Below, in pieces: positions 33,835 to 45,002 of a DNA stretch of 64,000 nt. The position numbers and the translations under genes were made by a program. Position 1 is the first letter of the stretch. Every line of letters begins with the position of its first letter. Origin of the DNA: Megaustenia siamemsis (Eukaryota; Mollusca; Gastropoda; Stylommatophora; Ariophantidae); the NCBI GenBank assembly GCA_032433765.1, contig JAVIAB010000102.1:16201232-16265231 (forward strand). The letters are read 5' to 3'. Below the pieces are notes generated by a model. The model ran no database searches. It saw only the letters and a list, made by a program, of their open reading frames with translations, and had not been told where the DNA came from.

Positions 33835-34015
33835 GTCGGGTTCGATCCTGATCGACGGCTTCCAGGTTCACCCAGCCTTTAATGGGCATCTGATTTTTTT
33901 CTGGGAAAGTAAAGCGGCACGGACGTTATACCGACCACATTACCCCAAAAATAATGTGCTGAAGGTCTGTAAAAATGATGGTCACTAACACCATATTTCT
34001 GACTGACGTGAGTGT
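33835..34015 (+). mobile_element. SINE-1 copy 3, 5'-truncated
   Basis: Begins at the B box (gggttcgatcctgatcg), continues through the SINE-1 body (acccagcctttaatgggc, aagtaaagcggcacgg, gtcactaacaccatat) and stops before the A-rich tail. Confidence 0.85.
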
Positions 34016-34296
34016 GTGGCTGATTGTTGTAGTGCGTCTTTGTCTGGTTGCCTCCGACTTCAGCACTTACACTTGCTAGAGCAGATTGTGGTCTTGCTTG
34101 GGTGTAGGAAGACCTGGCCAATCTTGGTTTTCGGTCCCTGATGGCACTTAAGCTCCATCCCCACGACAAGGAGCTGGCCTTACTATATGGGCCACTACAA
34201 GAATTACAAAAGACAGTAAAATTTATACAGGAAACGACATTGCAGATATAGACAATACTTCAGGCGAACGAAATATAGATTAATCATATTTCCTAT
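34016..34296. other. Spacer
   Basis: Non-repetitive, no feature recognised. Confidence 0.45.
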
Positions 34297-34350
34297 ACAC
34301 CACTTGGTGTGACGCGGGTACTTTACTTTATATACATATATATATATATA
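34297..34350 (+). mobile_element. SINE-1 tail remnant and (TA)n
   Basis: cacttggtgtgacgcgggta followed by ctttactttata matches only the last 35 bp of SINE-1. (TA)n follows. Confidence 0.65.
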
Positions 34351-34359
34351 TAAACAATT

Positions 34360-34484
34360 CCTCACCTTCCCACGATAATAATCCCGAACATTTCTGGATA
34401 GGCGGCCGAGCACATATGGGTGTAAACTCGCGTGCTAAGACGCCGGTTCAAGTCTCGTACTTTACCTTTACCTTTACCTTATAC
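34360..34484 (+). mobile_element. SINE-2, 5'-truncated, with 12-bp TSD
   Basis: 3' half of SINE-2 (cctcaccttcccac, ggataggcggccgagcac, gcgtgctaagacgccgg) with a (tttacc)n tail. It is flanked by atataaacaatt at 34348-34359 and 34485-34496. Confidence 0.88.
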
Positions 34485-34496
34485 ATATAAACAATT

Positions 34497-34984
34497 ATGA
34501 TTTAAAAGGCATATTTTATCTATGCTTTTATTTTGGCTTTAATTATTTTGTTTCCATTTTCTTCAAAGATATATCCTATATGTTATTATTTGTTGGTATT
34601 ATTAATATATTATTTCTTTTGAACAACCGTTTGAGGGTCATTAAATTTGTATCATAGCAAATATTGTTTCTTTTCTTTCATTGGTCAAGTATACTAGTTT
34701 TAATGATCTAACTCACACTGTTCTACTACAACGAAGTAGTACCTTTATTAAAGCATTCTTTTATGTATTTTTATATTTTCTTAATTAATGCAGATTTATT
34801 CCCTTACCACTAGACACATAGATAATTAGAGTTCCTTGCATTATACTATTTCCCTTCCCTCTTTTTTCTCCTCCATTTTTTTGCAGTTAATTATTGTATC
34901 TAGTAACAAAAAGTGACACTAGATTATCGTACCCGTAGTTGTTTCCTTGTATCTGATGTATCTTGATTGTTTCAGTCAAATGAC
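34497..34984. other. AT-rich spacer
   Basis: No ORF, repeat unit or element recognised. Confidence 0.5.
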
Positions 34985-36312
34985 AAATTTTATAGAAGAA
35001 CTAGACGTATTGATTGAAGAAAAAAATGATTGAACTAGACGTATTGATTGAAGAAATAATGATTGAACTAGACGTATTGATTCAAGAAATAGTGATTGAA
35101 CTAGACGTATTGATTGAAGAAATAATGATTGAACTAGACGTATTGATTCAATAAATAATGATTGAACTAGACGTATTGATTCAAGAAATAATGATTGAAC
35201 TAGACGTATTGATTCAAGAAATAGTGATTGAACTAGACGTATTGATTGAAGAAAATAATGATTGAACTAGACGTATTGATTGAAGAAAAAATGATTGAAC
35301 TAGACGTATTGATTGAAGAAAAAATGATTGAACTAGACGTATTGATTGAAGAAAAAATGATTGAACTAGACGTATTGATTCAATAAATAGTGATTGAACT
35401 AGACGTATTGATTGAAGAAAAAATGATTGAACTAGACGTATTGATTCAATAAATAGTGATTGAACTAGACGTATTGATTGAAGAAAAAATGATTGAACTA
35501 GACGTATTGATTGAAAAAAAATGATTGAACTAGGCATATTGATTGAAGAAAAAAATGATTGAACTAGACGTATTGATTGAAGAAAAAATGATTGAACTAG
35601 GTGTATTGATTCAATAAATAGTGATTAAACTAGACGTATTGATTGAAGAAAAGATGATTGAACTAGACGTATTGATTGAAGAAAAAATGATTGAACTAGA
35701 CGTATTGATTGAAGAAAAAATGATTGAACTAGACGTATTGATTGAAGAAAAAATGATTGAACTAGGCGTATTGATTCAATAAATAGTGATTAAACTAGAC
35801 GTATTGATTGAAGAAAAGATGATTGAACTAGACGTATTGATTGAAGAAAAAATGATTGAACTAGACGTATTGATTGAAGAAAAAATGATTGAACTAGACG
35901 TATTGATTCAATATATAGTGATTGAACTAGACGTATTGATTGAAGAAAAAATGATTGAACTAGACGTATTGATTGAAGAAAAAATGATTGAACTAGACGT
36001 ATTGATTCAAGAAATAATGATTGAACTAGACGTATTGATTCAATAAAATAGTGATTGAACTAGACGTATTGAATGAAGAAAAAATGATTGAACTAGACGC
36101 ATTGATTCAATAAATAATGATTGAGCTAGACGTATTGATTCAAGAAATAACAATTGAACTAGACATATTGATTCAAGAAATAATGATTGAACTAGACATA
36201 TTTATTCAAGAAATGATAATTGAACTAGACATATTTATTCAAGAAATAATAATTGAACTAGACATATTTATTCAATAAATAATAATTGAACTAGACATAT
36301 TGATTCAAGATC
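34985..36312. repeat. 33-bp minisatellite array
   Basis: About 40 copies of a 33-bp unit (attgaactagacgtattgat plus tgaagaaaaaatg). Two alternating variants carry tgaagaaaaaatg or tcaataaatagtg. 33 bp equals 11 codons, hence open frames of M-I-E-L-D-V-L-I-E-E-K type. They are broken wherever the ataaatag variant occurs, so I do not call a gene. Confidence 0.97.
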
Positions 36313-36599
36313 AGGGGAATGCATTTAAATGGAAATGTTTAAATTGTAGTGAATCAACTATTTTTGTCTAGTCACGTGATTTACCATTTATGTTATTCTA
36401 GTTTTATTTTATTTTTTATAATATTCACTTCTTCAAGAACAATTACTGAGTATTGCCTGACATGGAGTAGCTCTTGACGCAATCAAGAGATCACTCTCAA
36501 GCAGTGGACACGGATTGATGCTACACAAATGTAGCTGATAGTTTGGGTATAACCCTAGTTTTGTTAAATAAATATTCACAATTCTTCATTTTTATATTT
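36313..36599. other. AT-rich spacer
   Basis: No feature recognised. Confidence 0.5.
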
Positions 36600-37135
36600 T
36601 GATGTTACTTTCAGAAAGAATTTTTTTGGGGGTTAGATTTTACCAATAATCATTTTATAATTTTTTGTTTACAGAAAGAATTTTATATTTTGTTTTAGAG
36701 AATTATTTTTTAACATTTTTTTTTACAGAAAGAATTGTATATTTTGTTTTAGAGAATTATTTTTTTAACATTTTTTTACAGAAAGAATTGTATATTTTGT
36801 TTTAGAGAATTATTTTTTTAACATTTTTTTACAGAAAGAATTTTATATTTTGTTTTAGAGAATTATTTTTTTACATTTTTTTTACAGAAAGAATTTTATA
36901 TTTTGTTTTAGAGAATTATTTTTTAACATTTTTTTTACAGAAAGAATTTTATATTTTGTTTTAGAGAATTATTTTTTAACATTTTTAGGAATAATTTTAT
37001 ATTTTGTTTTAGAGAATTATTTTTTACATTTTTTTACAAAAAGAATTTTATATTTTGTTTTAGAGAATTATTTTGTAACATTTTTAAAATGAAGAATTTT
37101 ATAAAGTTTTTAGACAATCAATTTATATATTTTTT
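36600..37135. repeat. About 53-bp AT-rich minisatellite
   Basis: Some nine units containing ttatattttgttttagagaa, a T-run and acagaaagaa. Units vary in length through changes in the T-run. Confidence 0.93.
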
Positions 37136-37214
37136 TTTTTTTAAGAAATAATTTTATAAGCTTTTTTAGAAAGAAAAATGTGTATATATCTTTTTTTAGA
37201 GTCATTTTATTTTA
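37136..37214. other. AT-rich transition
   Basis: Degenerate T-rich sequence between two arrays. Confidence 0.5.
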
Positions 37215-37790
37215 AATTTTAGAAACAGCTTTTGAAAAAAAAATATTTAGAAATTAATTGGAAAAGTTGTTTAAAATGTATCTTGTTATAAAACACACAA
37301 AAAAATATTTAGAAATTAATTGGAAAAGTTGTTAAAAATGTATCTTGTTATAAAACACAAAAAATATTTAGAAATTAATTGGAAAAGTTGTTAAAAATGT
37401 ATCTTGTTATAAAACACAAAAAATATTTAGAAATTAATTGGAAAAGTTGTTAAAAATGTATCTTGTTATAAAACACACAAAAAATATTTAGAGATTAATT
37501 GGAAAAGTTGTTAAAAATGTATCTTGTTATAAAACACAAAAAATATTTAGAAATTAATTGGAAAAATTGTTAAAAATGTATCTTGTTATAACACACACAA
37601 AATATTTAGAAATTAATTTGAAAAGTTGTTAAAAATGTATCTTGTTATAACACACAAAAAATATTTAGAAATTAATTGGAAAAGTTGTTAAAAATGTATC
37701 TTGTTATAAAACACAAAAAATATTTAGAAATTAATTGGAAAAGTTGTTAAAACTGTATCTTGTTATAAAACACACAAAAATCATGTTTTC
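37215..37790. repeat. 59-bp AT-rich minisatellite
   Basis: Nine to ten copies of a 59-bp unit (atatttagaaattaattgga, aaagttgttaaaaatgtatc, ttgttataaaacac) with very low divergence. Confidence 0.96.
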
Positions 37791-38550
37791 AGTTTTACTT
37801 GAAAGATTGCTTCTAAACTTGTATAATTGTAAATTTTTCAGCATACATCATTGTGGAAAAAAATGTCAAATATACAACATTCACCATTGTATGTCACTTC
37901 CAACATTTATTTTTGTATATCACATCCTACATTCAATATTCCGACGAGTTTTTGATGAGAGAATATTCTGTAAATCGTCTCTGATCGGGGAAAAAAAGAA
38001 GTGTCAAATATATCTCCGATGTACAGAAAAAAACACTGACGTGTATTCGTTGTTTTCTTCTGCAATATCGTAGGCATGGAAACAAACTAAAGATACAGTG
38101 GGTAGGGGTCGGGAAACAATGGCCGATTTGGGAATCTGTGTTTCATACTGCTAAAGCTTCTGATATCTGCCGTTTAAACAAGAAACAAAAAAATATAAAA
38201 CTCGGACAGGGCCCAATAATCAACGGATGAAATATTCCAAATGGCTCCCTCTTATTCCGTTCTGACACTGCCACACTAATATTATTCATAACGTTCGGAC
38301 GGGAAGCCGAGGGTCTAATTACATTTATATGTGCATAGGGAGGGGTTATGGCAGACCTGATATCTTGATCAAACACAGAACGTCCAGCTCCGGAGGTCGG
38401 TCGGCTGCCTGCTCAGACAAAGAGGAGTTAATGTATTCATGAATGATTACACAAATACCTGGGGTCGATTTACCGCCACTATACAGTTATGGGAAATGGG
38501 ATTCAAAATGCGTGTTTAAAAGTAGAAACTATACAGGAAGACACGCGAAT
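37791..38550. other. Non-repetitive stretch, no gene recognised
   Basis: Ordinary composition. Open frames up to about 110 codons occur but none resembles a known family. Confidence 0.5.
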
Positions 38551-38705
38551 CCAATCTCACACTGCGCATGCGCTATTTTGGATGGTGGGGAAAATTGACC
38601 ATCTTGTTGTTGTATTTAGTTTCCTGTTTATTTCTTCAGTTCCGGTAACTGACAAAGTTCCACGCATGCGCACTGGTAAACTACCTCTCAGTTGCAGTAT
38701 TTAAG
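38551..38705 (+). promoter_or_regulatory. Cluster of promoter-type motifs
   Basis: Within 155 bp of non-repetitive DNA: a CCAAT at 38551, a palindromic NRF1-like tgcgcatgcgc at 38563-38573, a YY1-like ccatctt at 38599-38605, an ETS-like ttccgg at 38640-38645, a second NRF1-like cgcatgcgca at 38663-38672, and an AT-rich tatttaag near 38698. This combination is common in animal housekeeping promoters. I see no downstream exon, so the role is inferred only. Confidence 0.3.
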
Positions 38706-39080
38706 TGGAGCTAACTGGTTCCCATGATGACTTTCAGTGGATGTACATCCGGTTGATTGCCGTCACGGGGACATGAAATATTAAAATCAGAAATGTTATT
38801 GGTGAATATTAATGCGCCTGGCTGTCAAGAAGTTTCTGCTTATGCTTCCGGCGACTATGATTGGATTTTTTGCAGTTCAAATACGCGTAGAGAAATAGTC
38901 CTATACCAGAAATATGACTTAATTAATATGATTATAGGAGTATAGTGTGTATCCCACAGGGAGGGATCTATATAGATGGGTGGACTATTAGAGTATGGAG
39001 GAGTGGGGGAGTGGTGGTGGGGGCTTTACATGAGAGAGCTGTGAGATAGAGTGATGTAAGGAATCATAAAGTGGACGGGT
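38706..39080. other. Non-repetitive stretch, no gene recognised
   Basis: Short open frames only. The last 100 bp are G-rich (gtggtggtggggg). No splice-site plus ORF combination is convincing. Confidence 0.45.
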
Positions 39081-39310
39081 AGAGAAAGAGTGTGAGAGAG
39101 AGAGAGAGAGAGACTTATAGCACTCTGCTAATACTCGCACGAATAGAGAAGTATAGAATTCAGGCATTTAAGGAGAGAGAGAGAGAGAAAGACTTAAAGT
39201 ACTCTACCAACACTTGTTCGAATGAGAAGTAAAGAATTCTAGGAAAGAGAGAGAAAAAGGGAGTTTTGGAACTCTGCTATTACTTGTACGAATAGAGAAA
39301 AAAAGAAGGG

Positions 39311-39372
<62 letters not shown>
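39081..39372. repeat. (GA)n tracts embedded in a diverged longer repeat
   Basis: (GA)n at about 39097-39113, 39172-39187 and 39315-39372. They are separated by related segments (tactctaccaacacttgttc, actctgctaatactcgcacg, aactctgctattacttgtac), so an older repeat unit of about 75-100 bp surrounds the GA runs. Confidence 0.85.
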
Positions 39373-39419
39373 ACAGCTGATATGAGAATTAGACAGAAAA
39401 GCTAGTCCCAATAAAATGG

Positions 39420-39914
39420 CCTGCGTGTAAGGAAGTGTTAATGGCTTTTATAGGAGGAGGCTTGATGTAAGGAAGTGTTAATGGCTTTTATAGGAGGAGG
39501 CTTGATGTAAGGAAGTGTTAGTGGCTTTATAGGAGGAGGCTTGATGTAAGGATGTGTTAGTGGCTTTATAGGAGAAGGCTTGATGTAAGAAAGTGTTAGT
39601 GGCTTTATAGGAGGAGGCTTGACGTAAGGATGTGTTAGTGGCTTTATAGGAGAAGGCTTGATGTAAGGAAGTGTTAGTGGCTTTATAGGAGGAGGCTTGA
39701 TGTAAGGAAGTGTTAGTGACTTTATAGGAGAAGGTTTGATGTAAGGAAGTGTTAGTGGCTTTATAGGAGGAGGCTTGATGTAAGAAAGTGTTTAGTGGCT
39801 TTATAGGATATGGCTTGATGTAAGGAAGTGTTAGTGACTTTATAGGAGATGGCTTGATGTAAGGAAGTGTTAGTGGCTTTATAGGAGAGGGCTTGATGTA
39901 AGGAAGTGTTGATA
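39420..39914. repeat. 39-bp minisatellite array
   Basis: About 12-13 copies of gtaaggaagtgttagtggct plus ttataggaggaggcttgat. 39 is a multiple of three, so reading frames stay open on the minus strand. Unit differences are mostly single bases. Confidence 0.96.
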
Positions 39915-41366
39915 GTGTTGACAACATATTCATTTCTTATGTTGATTGACATATTCCCTTCTTATGTTGATTGACATATTCATTTCTTATGTTGATTGAC
40001 ATATTCCCCTCTTATGTTGATTAACATATTCCACTCTTATGTTGATTGACATATTCCCCTCTTATGTTGATTGACATATTCCCCTCTTATGTTGATTGAC
40101 ATATTCCCTTTTAATGTTGATTGACATATTCCCCTCTTATGTTGATTAACATATTCCACTCTTATGTTGATTGACATATTCCCCTCTTATGTTGATTGAC
40201 ATATTCCCCTCTTATGTTGATTGACATATTTCCTTTTAATGTTGATTGACATATTCCCCTCTTATGTTGATTGACATATTTCCTTCTTATGTTGATTGAC
40301 ATATTCCCCTCTTATGTTGATTAACATATTCCACTCTTATGTTGATTGACATATTCCCCTCTTATGTTGATTGACATATTCCCCTCTTATGTTGATTGAC
40401 ATATTCCCCTCTTATGTTGATTGACATATTTCCTTTTAATGTTCATTGACATATTCCCCTCTTATGTTGATTGACATATTCCCTTCTTATGTTGATTGAC
40501 ATATTCCTTTCTTATGTTGATTGACATATTCATTTCTTATGTTGATTGACATATTCCCCTCTTATGTTGATTAACATATTCCCCTCTTATGTTGATTGAC
40601 ATATTCCCCTCTTATGTTGATTGACATATTCCCCTCTTATGTTGATTGACATATTCCCCTCTTATGTTGATTGACATATTCCCTTTTAATGTTGATTGAC
40701 ATATTCCCCTCTTATGTTGATTGACATATTCCCCTCTTATGTTGATTAACATATTCCACTCTTATGTTGATTGACATATTCCCCTCTTATGTTGATTGAC
40801 ATATTCCCCTCTTATGTTGATTGACATATTCCCCTCTTATGTTGATTGACATATTTCCTTTTAATGTTGATTGACATATTTCCTTCTTATGTTGATTGAC
40901 ATATTCCCCTCTTATGTTGATTAACATATTCCACTCTTATGTTGATTGACATATTCCCCTCTTATGTTGATTGACATATTCCCCTCTTATGTTGATTGAC
41001 ATATTCCCCTCTTATGTTGATTGACATATTTCCTTTTAATGTTCATTGACATATTCCCCTCTTATGTTGATTGACATATTCCCTTCTTATGTTGATTGAC
41101 ATATTCCCCTTTTATGTTGATTGACATATTCCCCTCTTATATTGATTGACATATTCCCTTTTAATGTTGATTGACATATTCTCCTCTTATGTTGATTGAC
41201 ATATTCCCCTCTTATGTTGATTGACATATTCCCCTTTTATGTTGATTGACATATTCCCCTCTTATGTTGATTGACATATTCCACTCTTATGTTGATTAAT
41301 ATATTCCCCTCTTACGTTGTTTGACATATTCCCCTCTTATGTTGATTGACATATTCCCTTTTAATG
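39915..41366. repeat. 25-bp minisatellite array (1.45 kb)
   Basis: About 58 copies of gttgattgacatattcccct plus cttat, with variants attccac, attccctt and attaacat. The order of variants recurs in blocks, for example around 40015-40260 and 40310-40450. The right end passes directly into a minus-strand LINE fragment. Confidence 0.97.
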
Positions 41367-41540
41367 TCGACAACGCGTTCACTTCTTTGTCCTTTGCTTT
41401 CTACAAGAACCTCCATGCTATGCTCAATAGTTTTCTGAAAAATCACATTTCATTACTCTCAGATTATTTTCTTTTCTGTTATAAGATTGTCCATGATTTA
41501 CTTCCATATTTCAAGTCTTAAGCCCTTCTTAATCCTCTGA
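41367..41540 (-). pseudogene. LINE E-type fragment at the end of the 25-bp array
   Basis: The minus strand reads LKYGSKSWTI, then ESNEM, FFRKLLSIAW and KAKDKEVNALST, with stops between. This matches LTSGCESWTI, ESVEM and RRMLRVPWTAKKSNENVLKE of LINE E. Immediately after NALST the minus strand becomes the 25-bp array. Confidence 0.7.
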
Positions 41541-41689
41541 ACTCCGATCAGAGCATAAGGCACATACAAGAGATCTCCACACCCAATCTGGACTTGAGCC
41601 GGCATGGACAAATCTGGCTAGAACTTGCCTGCCTCATTTCATCATGTATGGTTCATCGCCATGTACACAATGATCTCCCACTTCTTCGT

Positions 41690-43242
41690 TTACCTGGTGG
41701 TGTCCATGTTAATGCCAGGTGGTGTAAATGTTAAAGCTAGGTGGTATCCATGTTAATGGCAGGTGGTGTAAATGTTAAAGCTAGGTGGTATCCATGTTAA
41801 TGGCAGGTGGTGTAAATGTTAAAGCTAGGTGGTATCCATGTTAATGGCAGGTGGTGTAAATGTTAAAGCTAGGTGGTATCCATGTTAATGCCAGGTGGTG
41901 TAAATGTTAAAGCTAGGTGGTATCCATGTTAATGGCAGGTGGTGTCCATGTTAATACCAGGCGGTATCCATGTTAATGCCAGGTGGTGTCCATGTTAATG
42001 CCAGGTGGTGTCCATGTTAATACCAGGTGGTGTCCATGTTAAAGCTAGGTGGTGTCCATGTAAATGCCAGGTGGTGTAAATGTTAAAGCTAGGTGGTATC
42101 CATGTTAATGGCAGGTGGTGTCCATGTTAATAACCAGGTGGTATCCATGTTAATGCCAGGTGGTGTCCATGTTAATGCCAGGTGGTGTCCATGTTAATAC
42201 CAGGTGGTGTCCATGTTAAAGCTAGGTGGTGTCCATGTAAATGCCAGGTGGTGTAAATGTTAAAGCTAGGTGGTATCCATGTTAATGGCAGGTGGTGTCC
42301 ATGTTAATACCAGGTGGTATCCATGTTAATGCCAGGTGGTGTCCATATTAATGCCAGGTGGTGTAAATGTTAAAGCTAGGTGGTATCCATGTTAATGGCA
42401 GGTGGTGTCCATGTTAATACCAGGTGGTATCCATGTTAATGCCAGGTGGTGTCCATGTAAATGCCAGGTGGTGTAAATGTTAAAGCTAGGTGGTATCCAT
42501 GTTAATGGCAGGTGGTGTCCATGTTAATACCAGGTGGTATCCATGTTAATGCCAGGTGGTGTCCATGTTAATGCCAGGTGGTGTAAATGTTAAAGCTAGG
42601 TGGTATCCATGTTAATGGCAGGTGGTGTCCATGTTAATACCAGGTGGTATCCATGTTAATGCCAGGTGGTGTCCATGTTAATACGAGGTAGTGTCCATGT
42701 TAATGCCAGGTGGTGTCCATGTTAAAGCTAGGTGGTATCCATGTTAATGGCAGGTGGTGTCCATGTTAAAGCTAGGTGGTATCCATGTTAATGCCAGGTG
42801 GTGTCCATGTTGAAGCTAGGTGGTGTCCATGTTAATGCCAGGTGGTGTCCATGTTAAAGCTAGGTGGTATCCATGTTAATGCCAGGTGGTGTCCATGTTA
42901 ATGCCAGGTGGTGTCCATGTTAATACCAGGTGGTATCCATGTTAATACCAGGTGGTGTCCATGTTAATACCAGGTGGTGTCCATGTTAATGCCAGGTGGT
43001 GTCCATGTTAATGCCAGGTGGTATCCATGTTAATGCCAGGTGGTGTCCATGTTAAAGCCAGGTGGTGTCCATGTTAAAGCCATGTGGTGTCCATGTTAAA
43101 GCCAGGTGGTATCCATGTTAATGCCAGGTGGTGTCCATGTTAAAGCCAGGTGGTATCCATGTTAAAGCCAGGTGGTGTTTATGTTAAAGCCAGGTGGTAT
43201 CCATGTTAATGCCAGGTGGTGTCCATGTTAAAGCTAGGTGCA
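41690..43242. repeat. 22-bp minisatellite inside LINE G C-terminal motif
   Basis: About 70 copies of ccaggtggtgtccatgttaa plus tg, with variants aaatgttaaagcta and tatccatg. The complement of one unit encodes HLALTWT. LINE G reads RVE.TRYLHLALTWT into the array and TPPGKRRSGR out of it. Confidence 0.96.
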
Positions 43243-44699
43243 GATACCTGGTTCACTCCACTCGTAAGGCATGACCTAGCCATTTCCAACTTCTTCTTTT
43301 CACTTCATGATTGATGTTGTCAAAGCCTGATTTCTGATAACCTCTTTGTGATGTCTTGATCCCAAAGAATATGTATAATCATCTTAAGACAGCGACCTTC
43401 GAATCCTCTAAGACAACTTTCATTCTTATGGTTCATTCTCCATGTTTCTGCTTCATATAGGAGTATGGATCGCACATTTGACTTGTAAATTCTAAGCTTG
43501 GTACTGAGATGGAGACTGCTTGAACGCCAAATGTTTCAAAGGCTAGTGAATGCATGGGCTGACATGCCTATTCTTGTATATATCTCTTTCTCAGCGTCGC
43601 AATTTGATGAAATAGCATCCTAGGAATTTAAAATAATCCAATTCGTCTAGTCCCACTCCGAATTAACTTTTTTTTTGTACTTTTGGAATTTGCCCTTATA
43701 ATCTTACTTTTCTCTGCATTTATTTTCAGTCCTACTGAGTTAGCAAACTGATCTACACTGTCTTGTCTTCACCAGTTGCTTTGTTATTTTTGGTCTGTTT
43801 GTTGACAGTTTCAATTTCGTGGCATGTAATTTTCCCTTTTCTCATTTCAAACTGGACAGGTGGCGGGGAGAAACTTCACTTACTGGTTATGGTCTGTTGA
43901 GAGTTTATTTAAAGTATTCTTCCCATCTTTTACATTTTTTCATTTTTTTTTATTAAGTAATGGTTTTCCATTTTTACTTCACACAATGGTGTAACATTTC
44001 TGAAGCCACCAGAAAGGATCTTTGAGACCTTGCCAACAGTTCTGTTATCCCCTTTCTCTAATGCTTCCTGGGCTTCATTTGCCAGAGTCTCAATATACTG
44101 TCTTGTATCTTTTCTTATGCTCTTCTTGACTAGTTTGTTATTCTCTATATAATTCTCCATTAACGTGACCTTATCATCCGTCCTACAATTCAACATTTGT
44201 TGTTTGATAATCTTGCTTTGTTGAACCAAGTTCCATGACTCTTCTGTGATCCAACCATTCGTTCCTTTAGGACAACACCCAAGGACTTCTTGACTCTCAT
44301 CTTCATCTATATATTTGGTATATTTTGGAAAGGTTAATCAAACTCTTCCTCTGGTATATCCTGAAAGGTTTGGAATCTGTTAGTAAAAGTTTATAATGAA
44401 CTGGGCCTAGATTGTGTTATCAGACCACCGTTGTGAAACAAATATCAGCTTTGAGCTTTGCTTGTATGTGTCCTGTTTGACATCTGTAGCTTTAGTTTGC
44501 ATATCAGCATTTTGTGATCACTTTCAGCGTCCGGGTCTTTGATTGCTTTGACATTATGCAGTGATCTTATCCAATTTCTTCCAACTGCGAAATGGTCGAT
44601 TTCGATGGTAGTCTTTCGATCTGCTGATGTCTACGTTGTTGTGTGAATACGTTTATGTTGAAAAATAGTGCCGGCTAAGTCCATTCTCTATACATAAAT

Positions 44700-44998
44700 C
44701 GGTCATATTGAGTTATTAGCAGGTCATCATCTTTGCACTCCGGGACATGTCCATAGGTGCTCAGATCCCCTCCTCAGCAAGTCCCGAAGTGTCCATTGAC
44801 TGACGACTCTATTTCTGTGTTGGTTGATAAGTCTTCTTACACGCCCACTAAGTTTCTCGTTTCTGGCTATGCCCCATCTTAACTCCCATCTCTTTCATCT
44901 GAAGGAGTGACGTGGGCTCATGGTTGTCGAAGTCCTGTGCCCTTCCCACTTCCTGGAGGGCATTGATGATGTCCGCCCTATCTAGTGGCTGACCGTTC
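44700..44998 (-). repeat. Dispersed repeat inserted in LINE G endonuclease
   Basis: About 300 bp lie between NNNGER and TDLCIENGL of the LINE G endonuclease, where related LINEs have no spacer. Its minus-strand 3' part matches 4755-4869. A short imperfect duplication (tgattttttt versus cgatttatg, complement) may be the target site. Confidence 0.6.
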
Positions 44999-45002
44999 TA
45001 AA

